From: Pyropia haitanensis
Taxonomy: Eukaryota; Rhodophyta; Bangiophyceae; Bangiales; Bangiaceae
NCBI GenBank assembly: GCA_008729055.1
Contig: SDUX01000008.1
Coordinates: 1,922,001 to 1,986,000, forward strand
Reading direction: 5' to 3'
DNA length: 64,000 nucleotides
A model generated the notes under the pieces. It was not told the DNA's origin. It saw nothing but the letters and a program-made list of their open reading frames with translations, and did not search any database. How positions within the stretch are numbered: position 1 is the stretch's first letter; each line of letters starts with the position of its first letter. The position numbers were made by a program, and so were the translations under genes. Shown here piece by piece: positions 30,961 through 41,561 of this stretch.

Positions 30961-32626
30961 CGCCGGGCGCCCGGGGGGGGGGTGGAATGGGGGGTTGACG
31001 GCGCCTGCCAACGGGCGGCCGCCGCCGCCGCGCGCGCCGCGCCGCGCCGCCCGCGCGTGGCGGCGGCGGCGGCGCCGACCGCCGCCGCCGCCGCCGCCGC
31101 CGCTGCCGCTGCCGCCGCGGGTGCCGCGGCGGTGACGCGCCCGCGGCGGGCGGCGGCGGCGGCGGCGGCGGCGGGCGTGGGCGCGACCGGCCCGTGCCAC
31201 GCGGCCGCCGGTGGGTGGCGTGCACCGCCGCCGGGAGGGGGGGGGGGGAGGGGGGCACGGTCGAGCGCTGGAGGGGGGCGGGGGGGGGGGGGTGCGGCGG
31301 CGGGGGGAGGGGGGGGGGGGGGGGGGGGAGCCCCGCGGCGTGCACCCCCGCCGCCCGCCGCGACAGCGGGCGTGCGGCGGCCGCCGTCGGACCCCCCCCC
31401 CCCCCGGCGGCGGCCATTGCCGCGCCCGCCTCGACGCGCCGCCGCGGCCGGCGCCGCCCGGGGCGGTCCGCCTTGCCGGTCGGCCGCGGCCGCGGCACGC
31501 GTCTGACGTCGCCGCCGCGGTGGGTCGGCCGCGGCAGAGTGGCGGCGGGGGGGAAGTCGGGGGGGGGCGGCGGGGGGGGAAGTCGGGGGGGGGGGCGGCG
31601 GGGGGGGGGGGGTGGGAGGATGGCGAGGGGGGGGGCGGCTTTGGGGGGGGGAGGGGAGGGGGGGGGGGGGGTGGGGGGAGGGGGGAAGGCCGTTGGCGAC
31701 GCGACGCCCGCCCCGCCACGGCCACGCCGCCTCCCCGCGCCGCGGCGCCCCGCGCCGCGGCGCCGCGTGGGGTCTCGGACGCCACCGCGGCGTCGCGGGC
31801 GCCTCCCGCCGCGGCTGCCGCGCTGGTGTGGCGACCGCCACCCGGGGGGGGGGGGGAGGGGGGACTGCTCGACGCGGGCGGGCAGACGCGGCGGCGACGG
31901 CGGCGGCGGCGGCGGTGGTGGTGGTGGCGGTGGGGAAGGGGGGGGGGGGGGTGGGGGTGTGGGATGCTGGGCAAGGACGCGGCGCGCCGCGGCGGCGGCC
32001 GCCGCGGCCTGTGGGGGTTGGTTGCTTGCTGCCGGCGGCGTTGCCCAGAGTGTGCGCGGTGGGGTGTGTCCCCGCGCGGGGTGTCTCGTGGGGTGGCACG
32101 CCGTGGCGGCGGCACCGCCGGGGGTGGACGGCGGGTGGTGGTGGGGGTGGGGGTGGGGGTGGTGGTGGGGGTGGTGGTGGGAGGGGTGGGCGGCGGGTGT
32201 TGGGGCGGTGGGGGTGACGGTGGGGGTGGCGGCGGGCGGGAGGGGCGTCGGGGAGTAGTGGGGGGGGGGGGGGGCAGGGGCGAGCGCCCACGCGGCGGCC
32301 GCGGTAGGCGGCCGCGGCGGCCACCCCACTGTGGCCGCCGCCGCCAAGCGCGCGCGGCGGTGGCCGTGGGCGGCCGCCGAGGCCACCGCCGCCGCTACCG
32401 CCGCCGCCGCTCCCCCGGTCGTCCCTGCCGCCGTTTCCAGACAGCGCCATGGACGCGGCCGCGGTACGCTGGGGACTCCCATGTAGCATCGTGGGCGCGC
32501 AATGGCCAAACGCGCGCACCCTCAACGGCAAGCCGTCGGTGTGCTCCTCCCACCCGTGGTCGATAACCGTGTCGGATACGGACGCCTGGACTCTCTTGGC
32601 AGCTGCCGCCCTACGGTGCCTGCTCT

Positions 32627-33085
32627 GTGTTGGTGCACACGCCCTTTGTCCGTGGCCGGCGGGCGACAGACGAGGGGGTTGACCAAGACGGGCGTGTGGT
32701 GCGACAGCTCGCGGTCGCGATGGCGTGGCTCGCGCGCCGCGGTTTGCTCTACCGCGACGCGCGCCGCGGTTTGCTCTACCGCGACGCGCGCCGCGGTTTG
32801 CTCTACCGCGACGCGCGCCGCGGTTTGCTCTACCGCGACGGGCGTGTCCCCACTGTCATCGTGACGGATGAGACTGGCGGCGCGGTCGCCCCCTTGGTTG
32901 ACTACGACGACGTGGCCATCGTTGCACCCGGTACGGTGGGGAGTGCGGACGCCCTCGCCCAGAACTTTGGGGGAGACGTCCAGTTCCGGCACGTGCAGGA
33001 CACTTTTGGGGGAGGTCGCGGGTCGCGCTTTGCGGTGCCGGCTGCTGGACCTGCTGCCCAATGTGAGCGTGACAGCGGGGGAGTG
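32627..33085 (+). pseudogene. Fragment of a kinase-like domain with amplified catalytic-loop motif
   Basis: One frame reads VLVHTPFVRGRRATDEGVDQ, RQLAVAMAWLARRGLLYRD, then three extra copies of RRGLLYRDA, then VPTVIVTDETGGAVAPLVDYDDVAIV. A helix ending in LLYRD (HRD-loop position), followed by a VIVTD segment and a DYDD segment at the DFG position, is the layout of small eukaryotic protein-kinase-like domains. No N-lobe, start codon or clear 3' end was found; the frame degenerates after 33,085. Treated as a partial or broken gene. Base composition is less GC-biased than the flank. Family assignment tentative; chance similarity is possible. Confidence 0.4.
32731..32838. repeat. 27-bp tandem repeat x4 inside the kinase-like fragment
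   Basis: Four exact 27-base units start at 32731, 32758, 32785 and 32812. As 27 is a multiple of three, the frame is kept and nine residues (RRGLLYRDA) are repeated. Confidence 0.95.
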
Positions 33086-33289
33086 AGGCGCAGGGGTGTG
33101 GCCGCGTCGGCACGCGGACGGCGCTGCGTGGCGGCCGCGGGATCTGGCGGGCACCCCCGCCGCGTGGCGGCACAGGACCACGCAGTGGACATCCGCACTC
33201 CGCGCCGAGCTCCTCGCGGCAATGGATGCGCAGGGGGTGGTGTGGACGCGGCGATGCCGCCAGCGATCCTGGCCGGGGTGTAGGTGCCG

Positions 33290-33800
33290 AGCCGCTTGCA
33301 ACAGGGACGCACCGGCCTCCGCCGCGACGGGATTGGACGGGGTGGGTGTCGCAGCGGCGACGCGGGAGGGGGTCGGGGGGTGGGGGGGCGGTCGGTCTCA
33401 TACAACTGCGCGCTGCGTGTGGGACTTGGAGCGCGGGGAGGTCCGCACGGACCTGGTCCGCTGTGGGTGCGTGGAGGTGGCCGCGGGGGCTGGCGGCGGT
33501 TTGGCTGGGGCAGACGGCGCAGCGGGTGGCGTCGGGCTCTGTTGACGGCACTCTGCATGGGTGGGACCTGGCCGCGGGCGGTCGTGCTCAGCGGGTCTTT
33601 GGTGGGCGGTGGTCAACCCCGCCACCATCTCGTCGGCGGCCTTTTGGGCGGAGCGGCCGGTGCGGCTGCTGGCGCTCACCGCCAACGCGGCCGCCATGGC
33701 GGTGACGCCCGCGGAGGGGCTCGTGCGGGTGCTCGCCGGGGCGTGCTGGTCACAGGACCCAACCGCACCGCCCGGCGCGGACGCGGTGGCCGCCTGCCTC
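33290..33800 (+). pseudogene. Frame-broken WD40-repeat fragment
   Basis: Two segments in different frames look like WD40 repeat ends: TTARCVWDLERGEVRTDLVR at about 33,405-33,460 and AQRVASGSVDGTLHGWDLAAG at about 33,513-33,580. A third frame carries FWAERPVRLLALTANAAAMAV (about 33,640-33,700), again like a beta-propeller strand pattern. The changes of frame fall near G runs. Without a start, stop or continuous frame this is best read as a fragment or pseudogene, though sequence errors in a real gene cannot be excluded. Confidence 0.35.
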
Positions 33801-34204
33801 GACGGCGCTGAGCAGACGCTTGGGCCAGACACCCGCCCGTGGCGGGCGACGGCGCGCGCGTCCGAGGCCGCTGCCGCGGCGGTCGTGGTGGTGGCGGCCG
33901 CCTCGGCGGCGGCCGCGGCTGCAGGTGGCGACGATGACCGCGGCAGCAGCCGCGGCGGGGACTGCGGCGAGTGGGACCGCGGGCTCGCGGGGATGGTTCG
34001 CCTTGCTATCCAGTGGTGGGGGGGTGGCGCGCGCCGCCGCCGCCGCTGCCGCGCCCCGTCTGGCCGCGCGGGCGCGGTGTCCACACGGCGGCGCCCGCTG
34101 GTCGACCTCCGCAGCGCCCCCACAGGGCGCGTCCTCTGTCCCCATGCCCCACACAGTCACGTCCATGCCCTCAGCAGCGCCCTCACGGCAGGACTGTCAC
34201 CTTG

Positions 34205-34578
34205 AGCGGCAGAAGCCACCGCCGAGGCCAGAGAAGTCGGCAAGCAGTGTTGTCGGCCACGAGTCTCACGAGGACCAACTCCGTACCTGCAAAGCGCAAC
34301 ACGTCACCGCGTTGTTTGCACCAAAAAATATTGCAGGTTGGGATGCCCAAGGTACCTAATGAACCATCAAACCTATTTTCGTGCATCCTCGCGGTCACCA
34401 CGTCGTGCGTCCCCTCCACACTCGCCCGAGGCTCTCCACTTCTCGCCGTCCCCATCGACTGGGAGGTTGTCGCCAGTGACGTGCTCCCCCGACTCCCTGT
34501 ACGTTGCCCGCGTGGCTAGTCCCTCCTCTCCCCCGCGGGTGTCCCCTTCTCCCCGCCCCGCACCCCCCCCGGCCGGTC
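34205..34578. other. Short upstream region of the PAF-acetylhydrolase-like gene
   Basis: AT-richer at 34,250-34,390, then pyrimidine-rich up to the ATG at 34579. No gene. Probable promoter and 5' leader. Confidence 0.4.
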
Positions 34579-35832
34579 ATGCTCCTCCCCCTTCCGTCTG
34601 GCCCCGTGGCCGCCCTCCTCACCGCCGCCGCCGCCACGACCGCCGCCGCCGCCGCGGCGCTGCGGACGGACCTACTGTCGCCGTTCCCCCCCTCCCCCCT
34701 CCCCGGCGCCGCCGGCCGGCGCCCCATCGGCGTCGTCGACGCGCGGCTCCCCGCGTCCGTCTCGGCCGCCCGCCTGCGGGTGCGGCTCTTTTACCCCGCC
34801 GCGCCCGCCGGCGGGTGGCGGGTACCCCGCCGGCGGGCGGCGTGGCTGCCGCCCTCCTTTGGCCGCCCCTGGGAGCCCCACACGACCGCGGCGGGGATTG
34901 TCGCGTTTTTGAACGGGCCGCCCGCCGCGGGCGCGCTCCTGTCGGCCTTTGCGGCGTTGCGCCTGCGCGCGCTCGCCGCCCCACCCCTGGTGGGACGGCA
35001 CGCGCCGTCGGGGGGGACGCTGCCGCCGTGGAGTCGCGCCAAGCCGGCAACGGGACTGTGTACGGGACGGTGCCGGGCGGCAGTGGGGACGGCAACGGAG
35101 CAGAGGCGGCGGCGGCCCGGCCGTCGACCGACGGCCGGCTACCGCTCATCCTCTTCTCCCACGGCCTGGCGGGCTCGGTGTGTGGCTACACGGCAACATG
35201 TACCGCGCTTGCCGCCGCCGGCGACGGCGCGCTGGTGGTGGCGGTGGAGCACGCGGACGGCTCGGCGTTTGCGACGCAGGTGACGGCCGCCGACGGGCGG
35301 CGGGTGGCCGTCCCCTACACCTCCTTTGAGGCCGCGGCCGCGGCGGCCGCCGCGGGCGGCCACGCGGATGAGCGCGCCTTCCGGGCGGCGCAGGTGGACC
35401 AGCGGGTGGCGGAGCTGTCCGCCGCCGTTGCCGGCGTCGCCGCCTGGGCGGCGGGGGAGGCGGAGGTGGAGGCCCTCGGGGGGGGCGGGGGGGTGGACCT
35501 CGCCGGCCGCGTCGACGCGGCCCGTGTCGCCGTCGTTGGCCACAGCTTTGGCGCCGCGACCGCCTTTACCTACTGCCACGCGGCACGGCGCGCGGCGGCG
35601 GCCGCCGCCGCTGGGCGTGGCGGGCCCGGCCGCCCGGTGCCGCCCACCGTGCACAGCTGTGTGATGCACGACGCGTGGATGTACGCGGTGCCGCAGGCGC
35701 TCCTCCACGATGGCGTCCCAGTGCCGACCCTGTTCATCACCGCGGAGCGGTCGTCCATGCCCCAGTCCCTCGCCGCCCAGCGGACGCTCCTCGCCGTGGA
35801 TGCGGCCCGTGTCAAACGGGGCGGTGGCGGTG

Positions 35833-35865
<33 letters not shown>

Positions 35866-36164
35866 ACTCCTCCCCGCCCCCCACCGCGGACGGCAGCCCC
35901 GCGGTGGCGTGGGTGGAGCTGCTCGGCGCGATGCACAACAACCAGTCAGACTTCCCGCTGGTCCTTCCCCGTGCGGTGGCGGCCCGCGCGGGCATGTCGG
36001 CGCCAGACGTTGACGCGGCTGCCGTGGCGGGCGCCAACTCGGCGCTGACCGCCGCGTGGGTGACCGACGCGTGGGGTGGGGGGGGGGCGGCGTGGGGGAG
36101 GGGGGTGGGGGCATCTCCGCCGCTGTGGCGGCCCTGCCCGACCCGGCTATCGTGCGGGTGGTGA
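34579..36164 (+). CDS. PAF-acetylhydrolase-like (plasma/intracellular type II) lipase, with frame changes at G runs
   Basis: The ATG at 34579 opens MLLPLPSGPVAALLTAAAAT, a hydrophobic N terminus, then RLRVRLFYPAAP and AAWLPPSFG, matching the N-terminal strands of the PAF-AH family. Near 35,011-35,017 (a run of seven G) the coding frame shifts; downstream reads LPLILFSHGLAGSVCGYTAT, the nucleophile elbow VAVVGHSFGAATAF, MHDAWMYAVP with the catalytic Asp, and LLGAMHNNQSDFPL with the catalytic His. Enzymes of this family hydrolyse short or oxidised sn-2 acyl chains of phospholipids. All three catalytic residues are present. The frame as given stops at 36164; a second G run near 36,077 may again shift it, and the alternative frame continues SAAVAALPDPAIVRVVTSSE to a stop at 36241. 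One sequence error in each run would restore a single ORF. Confidence 0.8.
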
Positions 36165-36241
36165 CGAGCTCCGAGCGGAACGCGGCGGCGGACGCCCGTG
36201 CGCGCGGGCGGTCGGCGAGCCAGCCGGGGAGAGCCGCCTGA

Positions 36242-37323
36242 GGCGTGGATGTGCCGGACGGTGGGGCGTGGGAGAAAAAGAGACATGGAGTGGGACGGGA
36301 AGGGTGGGGTGTGGGTTTGGCGGTAGGGCCAGTGCTTGTGAGCAACACGTGAACAAGGACCTCTTCTGTAGTGACGGCTTGTCCACGTGGCCCATGCATG
36401 CGTGCCTGTACTTGTTGTCAATTGAAGACGACCTACACAGCACAGTGGGAGAGTACGGCCCTACAGCAATACCTACTGCCACGGGGAACGCTTACCGCCA
36501 CCACTCGACCACCTCGCCGGCACCTGCACCGCCCCCATCCTGCTCCGACTTGGCCGCAGCGGCGAATTGAGCGTCCGTCAGACACCACCCGCCGCGCGGT
36601 CCGCGGTGGGCGGAAAGGCGCCCCGCCCCCCCGACCCGTCGCCGCCGCCATGGCCGCGCCCGCCCGCTCCCCTGCCACCGCCGTCTGGCCACTCCCCGTT
36701 GCTCCCCTGCCACCCGTCCACAGGCACGCCCTTTGCCCCCGATGCGGCTGGTGCACTCTATGCGGCCTCTCCGGCTGCGCAAGAGCAGCAGCGAGATCCT
36801 ACCGCCGCGACGGGGCGGTGCCGGTGCATTTTGGGCGATGCGAGCCTTGGCGGAGGGGGGAGCGGCGGGGGGGCGGGAGCGCGTGGTGCCGCGGTAACAC
36901 TCGCGCTAGCGGGATAGGGGTCTAGCCTGGCGCCGTCTTCGTGCGCCCCCTTCCCCCCGCCCCCCCTTCCTCTTGTCTCCCTCGTACCACTCTTCCCAGG
37001 TGGGGCGCGGAACCGGGCGCCACTCCCTGGGGGGCGGCGCCCATAAGAGGTGGCCGGCGAGTGGCCCGATGGAGCGGCCCTCACTTTCCACCAGCCCACC
37101 AGCCGGTCTCACTCTCCCCCTGAGCAGCTCCCTCCCGTGCCGCTGCCCCCCGACGACTGCTGCGTTTCCGCTCCCCAGCTTGACCTTGCCGTCGTCCCTG
37201 CGGTCTCCTTCCCCGCCCACCCCTCCCTGCCCCACCGAGCTCCTCGCTCGCCGTCGTCGGCGCCCCTTTCACCCATCTCCGCCCCTTCAATCCTCCTCTA
37301 CCCCTCCCGCTTCTACCACCACC
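36242..37323. other. Intergenic region
   Basis: Mixed-composition DNA with no domain-bearing frame. 37,080-37,320 is C/T-rich and directly precedes the next start codon. Confidence 0.4.
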
Positions 37324-38073
37324 ATGTCACCCCGTCAGGCGGTTGCATCGGCCGTGCGGGTGGCGCCGCGGGCCCCTCACCGGCGGCCGCTGCTGCTGTC
37401 GCTGCTGTGTGCCGCCGCGGCTTTGGGCGTCGCCGCCGCCCCCGCCGCCGCCGCCGTCCTCCCGCGGCGGCCCGGTGCCGCGGGCGCCGCCGCTACCGCT
37501 GCCGCCGCCGCCGCCGCCCCCGCCGCGCGCGGTCGGCGCGTGGTGGCGGCCGCCCCGTCGAGCGGGTGGGGGCCACCATACGGGGGACCCCCGTCGACCG
37601 CGGCCGCGCTCATCCTTGCCGGCGCAGACGCCTTCCCGCCGTCGTCGTTGGCTGCTGCGCGCGCGGCGGCGCCCCCGCCCCTCCGCCGCCCGCGTGCCGC
37701 TGCCGCTGCCGCCATCGACGCTGCGCCGGCTGCGGCGGCCGCCCGGGGCGCCCTCGCCGCCCCCGCCCCCCCCGCCTCCATTGGCGCGGCCGTCCACGTC
37801 GAGACGGCCGACACGTGTCCGTGCGAGGTGCAGCCCGCCGGCGGCATGTGCGTCGAGGAGGTGGGCCGCGGCATCTGTACGATGCGCGGGTGCGGCGTCA
37901 AGTGGGTGTGCGCCGCGGCGGGTGGCTCCGTGTGCCGCAAGCGGCCCGCGCGGACGGCGCTGACGTGCACGGTCGCGTTTGGGGGGTGGGGGCCCAACGT
38001 GGTGATCTGCCCGTGCGAGCACCTACCTACCGACGGGGTCATGGTCGAGCCGATTGACCTGGACCAGGTGTGA
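37324..38073 (+). CDS. Secreted cysteine-rich protein, unrecognised family
   Basis: 249 residues. The ATG follows a CCACCACC leader. Residues of about 22-45 (LLLSLLCAAAALGVAAAPAA) form a signal peptide core. A long Ala/Pro/Arg-rich segment follows (about 45-155). The C-terminal 90 residues (from HVETADTCPCEVQ) hold ten Cys in the order CPC, C, C, C, C, C, C, CPC, bounded by TCPC and ICPC motifs, which suggests five disulfides in a compact extracellular module. I do not recognise the module. It could be a cell-wall or matrix protein or a secreted peptide precursor; this is inference. Intact, no intron needed. Confidence 0.7.
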   Translation: MSPRQAVASAVRVAPRAPHRRPLLLSLLCAAAALGVAAAPAAAAVLPRRPGAAGAAATAAAAAAAPAARGRRVVAAAPSSGWGPPYGGPPSTAAALILAGADAFPPSSLAAARAAAPPPLRRPRAAAAAAIDAAPAAAAARGALAAPAPPASIGAAVHVETADTCPCEVQPAGGMCVEEVGRGICTMRGCGVKWVCAAAGGSVCRKRPARTALTCTVAFGGWGPNVVICPCEHLPTDGVMVEPIDLDQV

Positions 38074-41000
38074 GAAGGCGCTGTCAAGGGGGTAGGGGGA
38101 AGGAAGAGGGGGGGGGGGGGGGGGGGGGGGGGGGCGACGCTACCGTCCTCCCGCGCCCACTGCAATCATTGACGCTGTCACGACCGCTTGGCCGTGCTTG
38201 TTTGGTAGCTCTTTGGGAGTAGACTGCGTCCTGTGCAAGCAGTTGTGTAAATTCTGGGACCGTATTGTTGTGCCTTTTCTTGTCCTGTCTCAGCAGCGTC
38301 GCCGTCTGGGCGGCAGACCCTTGGTGGCTGGTGTCAAGTGCTCCTTCTCGGCCGCCCACTACCCTTCCTGACCGCTCACCCCCCCGTCCACCTCCCCGCC
38401 TGTCCACCTCTTCTGCCTGCGTACCTGTCCGGGGGTGACTTCACCGGGGTGGGGGGGGGGGGGAGGACAATGGTCGCTTGTTCGGACTGCGTATTGTCGA
38501 GTCGGAAGGCGGCGCGGGTTGTGCTTCGGCGGGGTGAGGTTGGTGGTGGCGGCGCGGACAATGACCCTAGCGATGGCCACGGCAGACGACAGTGCGGTGG
38601 CTGCGGCGGCCACTCCCCGCACGGGTGGCGGCCGCCCGCGGCGGTCGCCGTCGCGGCACGGCATTGGCCGGGGGGGGGCGTGGGGCCGCGGCGCTGCCAC
38701 TGGCAACGCCATCGGCAGCAGTGGCACCGGCGCCAGCGGCGGCGTTGGCGGCGTCGACAGCAGCGGCGGCGGCGGCGGCAGCCGCAACGGTCACCGCCAG
38801 CAGCAGTCCCGACGCGCGCCGCCAACGTCGCCACCGGGGGCGCGGCGGCGGCTGCACCCAGCGGGCGGTGCAGCGGCGGCAGCGGCGGCGGCGGCAGCCG
38901 CGGCGGCGGTGGCGGCGGTTGGTGGTGGCGGCGGCGGCGGCCACGGTGGCGGCGGTGGCGACACGCATCGCCGTCGAGAGTGGAATGGGGAGGGGCGCGA
39001 GGCGGCGTGCAGGGCCCAGCCCGCGGCGGCCCGCCGCCAGCGTGCGGCGGCGCTCGCACCGCCGCGGCCATTCTCGTGACCGTCTCCCCGCGGCGACGCA
39101 CCGGACGGCAGCAGGTCGCCCCGACGTGGTTCCGCCGCTGCCCCCGCCGGGCGGCGACCGCCGCCCACCGCGGTGGGTGCTGCTTTGGTCGGCGGCCGCG
39201 CTGGCAGCGGCGGTGGCCGCCGACCACCCCTGCGGACGACCGCCCACCGCCAGTGTCGGCGGCAGCGGCTGCGGTGGCGGTAGCCGCACCGCGGGCGCAC
39301 CGCCGCCGCCGCCGCCGCGGCCACCCGACACCACCGCGGTGGCGGCGGCGGCGGCGCCCGCGGTGCGGGCCGCCGCCGCGCGGTGCGCTGCCGCCGCGAC
39401 GGGCGGCAACGCGGCCAGCCACGGGGGTCGGCCCCCTTCCCCACCGCGCCGCCCGCCGCCACCCTCTGCTGCCGCGGCCGGCGGCGCGCTCCTTGGCTGC
39501 CCGCCGCGCACGGCTGCCGCCACACCAGTCGCCACGGCCGGCCGTCACGGGGTGTCTGGGCCGGTCGGGTGCGGCAACGACCACGGACGTGCCAGACGGG
39601 GACGGGGTGGTCGGTCGCCGCCGCGGCACGGCCGTGACGGCGCGCGCGGCACGTACCGCACGGGGTGCCGTGCCGGTGGCGCACCCGACGCGGCGGGCGG
39701 CTGCGCTCGTGGCGGCTGCGCGCGCGTGCGGGTGGCGGCTGCGGCCGGGGCACCGGCGGCGCCGCCGGCGGGGAGGCGGCGGCAAGGGTTTGGGGCTGGC
39801 CGGGGGGGGGGGGGGGGGGGGGGAACGCCCGCCGCCCCTCGGGACCGACGCGGCCGCCAGAGGGTGCAGCGGGACGCGCGGAGGGGGGAGGGCGGTGGCG
39901 GGCTCGCCGCGGCGGCGGGGGGGGCCTCGTGGCGGTGGCGGCTGGGTGGGGCGCGGCGCCCACGGTGGCGGCGCGGGTGGCGACGGCGACAGCGGGGGTG
40001 GGGGAAGAGGGAGGGGGTGGCGCGATGGATGGGGCGGCGGTGGCGGCACTTTGGGGAGCGGCGGCAGGTGGCGGGTGGGGACGACGGTGAGGGGTGGAGC
40101 AACGGCACCCTTGGCGGTGCTCTCACTTTGGGGTGGGGGGATGGCGGCGGCGGGGGCGTTGACAGCGGCAGGGTGTAGGGAGACGGTGGCGGTCGTGGGG
40201 GTGGATAGAGCGCGGGGGGGCGCGACGACCCCCGTCCCCACCCCGCCCACACCGCCCGTCGCCAGTCCACCACCCTGCAGAGGTGTCCCGACCCGCGGCG
40301 CCACCACCACCACCACCACCACCCTCACCGCCACCACCACCACCACCACCCTCACCGCCACCACCGCCACCACCACCACCACCGCCGCCTCCAACCCCCT
40401 CCCCGCCCGGTCACCCCCCACCGCCGCCACCGCCCTCCACCCGTCCACCCCATCCACCAGCGCGCCTCCGACGCCCAGCCGCAATTGCCGCCCGCCGCTG
40501 CCGCCCCGAACCCCACGGGCGGCGGCCAGCCGACGGCGCCCCCCCCTCCCCGCCGCCGCCCCCCGCCCACCGCCGCGTGCGGTCGTACACGAGGCGCCGC
40601 CCCGCGTCGGCCGCGGCGGCCGGCACCGTGCTGGGGGCGCCCGTCTGCCGCGGCGGGTGCCGCCTCGCCCCGCGTGCAGCGCCGTGCGGGGGTGAGTCGT
40701 GCCTGGTGGGGGGGGAGGGGGGGGGGGCGGGGGGGCTCGCTGATGAGGATCCACGCGCGGCCGTGGCGCCCGACCGCGTGGCGGCACACGCCCTTTTTGT
40801 GTAGGGGGCGGACGGACGTGGCCAGCCGAGTCCGCCGCGGGCGGGAGCACGCGCGCTCATGAGCGGCGGCGCGCCCCTCCCCCCCCCCCCCCCCCACCCC
40901 CCCCCCTCCCGTGCGCGTCGGCCATCCCAGCGTTTTCCGCGTCGGCCACCCCCACCCCCACCCCCGCGGGTGGCGGCAACGGCGGCGGCGGCGGACGCTG

Positions 41001-41561
41001 CCGCGCGACGCCACGGCGGCGCCGGTCGGGGCGCCGCCGTTGGCTCCCCTTCCCCCCCCCCGCCCCCCCCCGCTCCCTCTTCCCGTCACGGTCGCCCCGC
41101 ACGCACGCGCGCGCCACGGATACGGGTCCGCCACCGGCGGGGGAGAGCGGGTGGCGGCGGCGGTGCCGTGGGAAAATTGGCAGGGGGGAAGGGGGGGGGG
41201 GGGGGTGGGGGCGGCACCTCTGCCGCGCTCGCCACGCCCCCCGTCGTCCGCGGCGCGCGCCGCGTCTGCCGGTGGGGGCCGCCCTCCCGCTGCGGTGCCC
41301 CCCCCCCAACGGGTGGGTAGCGTCGGCTGCCAGCCTCCCCCGGCCGGCCGCGTGCGGCGGCGGCCGCCCGTGTCGGCGCGCGGCGGGGGGTGGCGGCGGT
41401 CGCTCGCCGCCGCCGCTGCGGCGGCGCGGCGCAACCCCCGCCGCCGCCGCCGCGCCGTTGGTGTCTGGTGGGCGCGCCCGCGTCTACGGCGGGTCGCCCG
41501 CTGGGCGACCGACGCGCCGCCGCGCGGCGGCGCCCGCTTTTTTTTTTTCCCTGCTCCCGCG
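38074..41561. other. Long GC-rich low-complexity region without a supported gene
   Basis: Very long frames are open on both strands but contain only Arg/Gly/Ala/Pro repeats. A run of about 28 G occurs at 38,108-38,135; there are GGC/GCC arrays at 38,755-38,950, a 20-G run near 39,802 and a CAC repeat at 40,300-40,385. 38,160-38,340 is unique sequence of moderate GC, probably the 3' flank of the Cys-rich gene. Confidence 0.45.
40300..40385. repeat. (CCA)n array with interspersed CTCACCGCC
   Basis: Runs of CAC/CCA triplets interrupted regularly by CTCACCGCC, giving a pattern of roughly 30 bp, three imperfect copies. Confidence 0.8.

Larger units (their letters stand above)
29190..32600. other. 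G-homopolymer and GGC/GCC repeat-rich region without a supported gene
   Basis: The plus strand is packed with runs of 8-18 G (for example 29,431-29,457, 30,549-30,578, 30,612-30,661, 31,304-31,329, 31,659-31,672), with GGC/GCC arrays at 29,955-30,180 and 31,075-31,170 and a GGGGGTGGT tract at 32,140-32,190. Frames are open for up to about 1,000 codons on both strands, but only because stop codons are absent from such DNA. This is the upstream flank of the pseudokinase gene. Confidence 0.6.

Noticed and set aside
31000..32300. G-rich DNA as a telomere or subtelomere repeat
   Set aside because: Run lengths and interruptions are irregular, with no fixed TTAGGG-like unit, and genes lie on both sides.
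28155..32531. A single 1,400-codon minus-strand open frame covering 28-32.5 kb
   Set aside because: Only its last 160 codons or so (from the ATG at 29189) look like protein. The upstream part is G/C homopolymer and GGC repeat translation.
38338..40850. Open frames of about 785 (plus) and 824 (minus) codons
   Set aside because: Both strands are open over the same DNA with repeat-derived composition and no recognisable domain.
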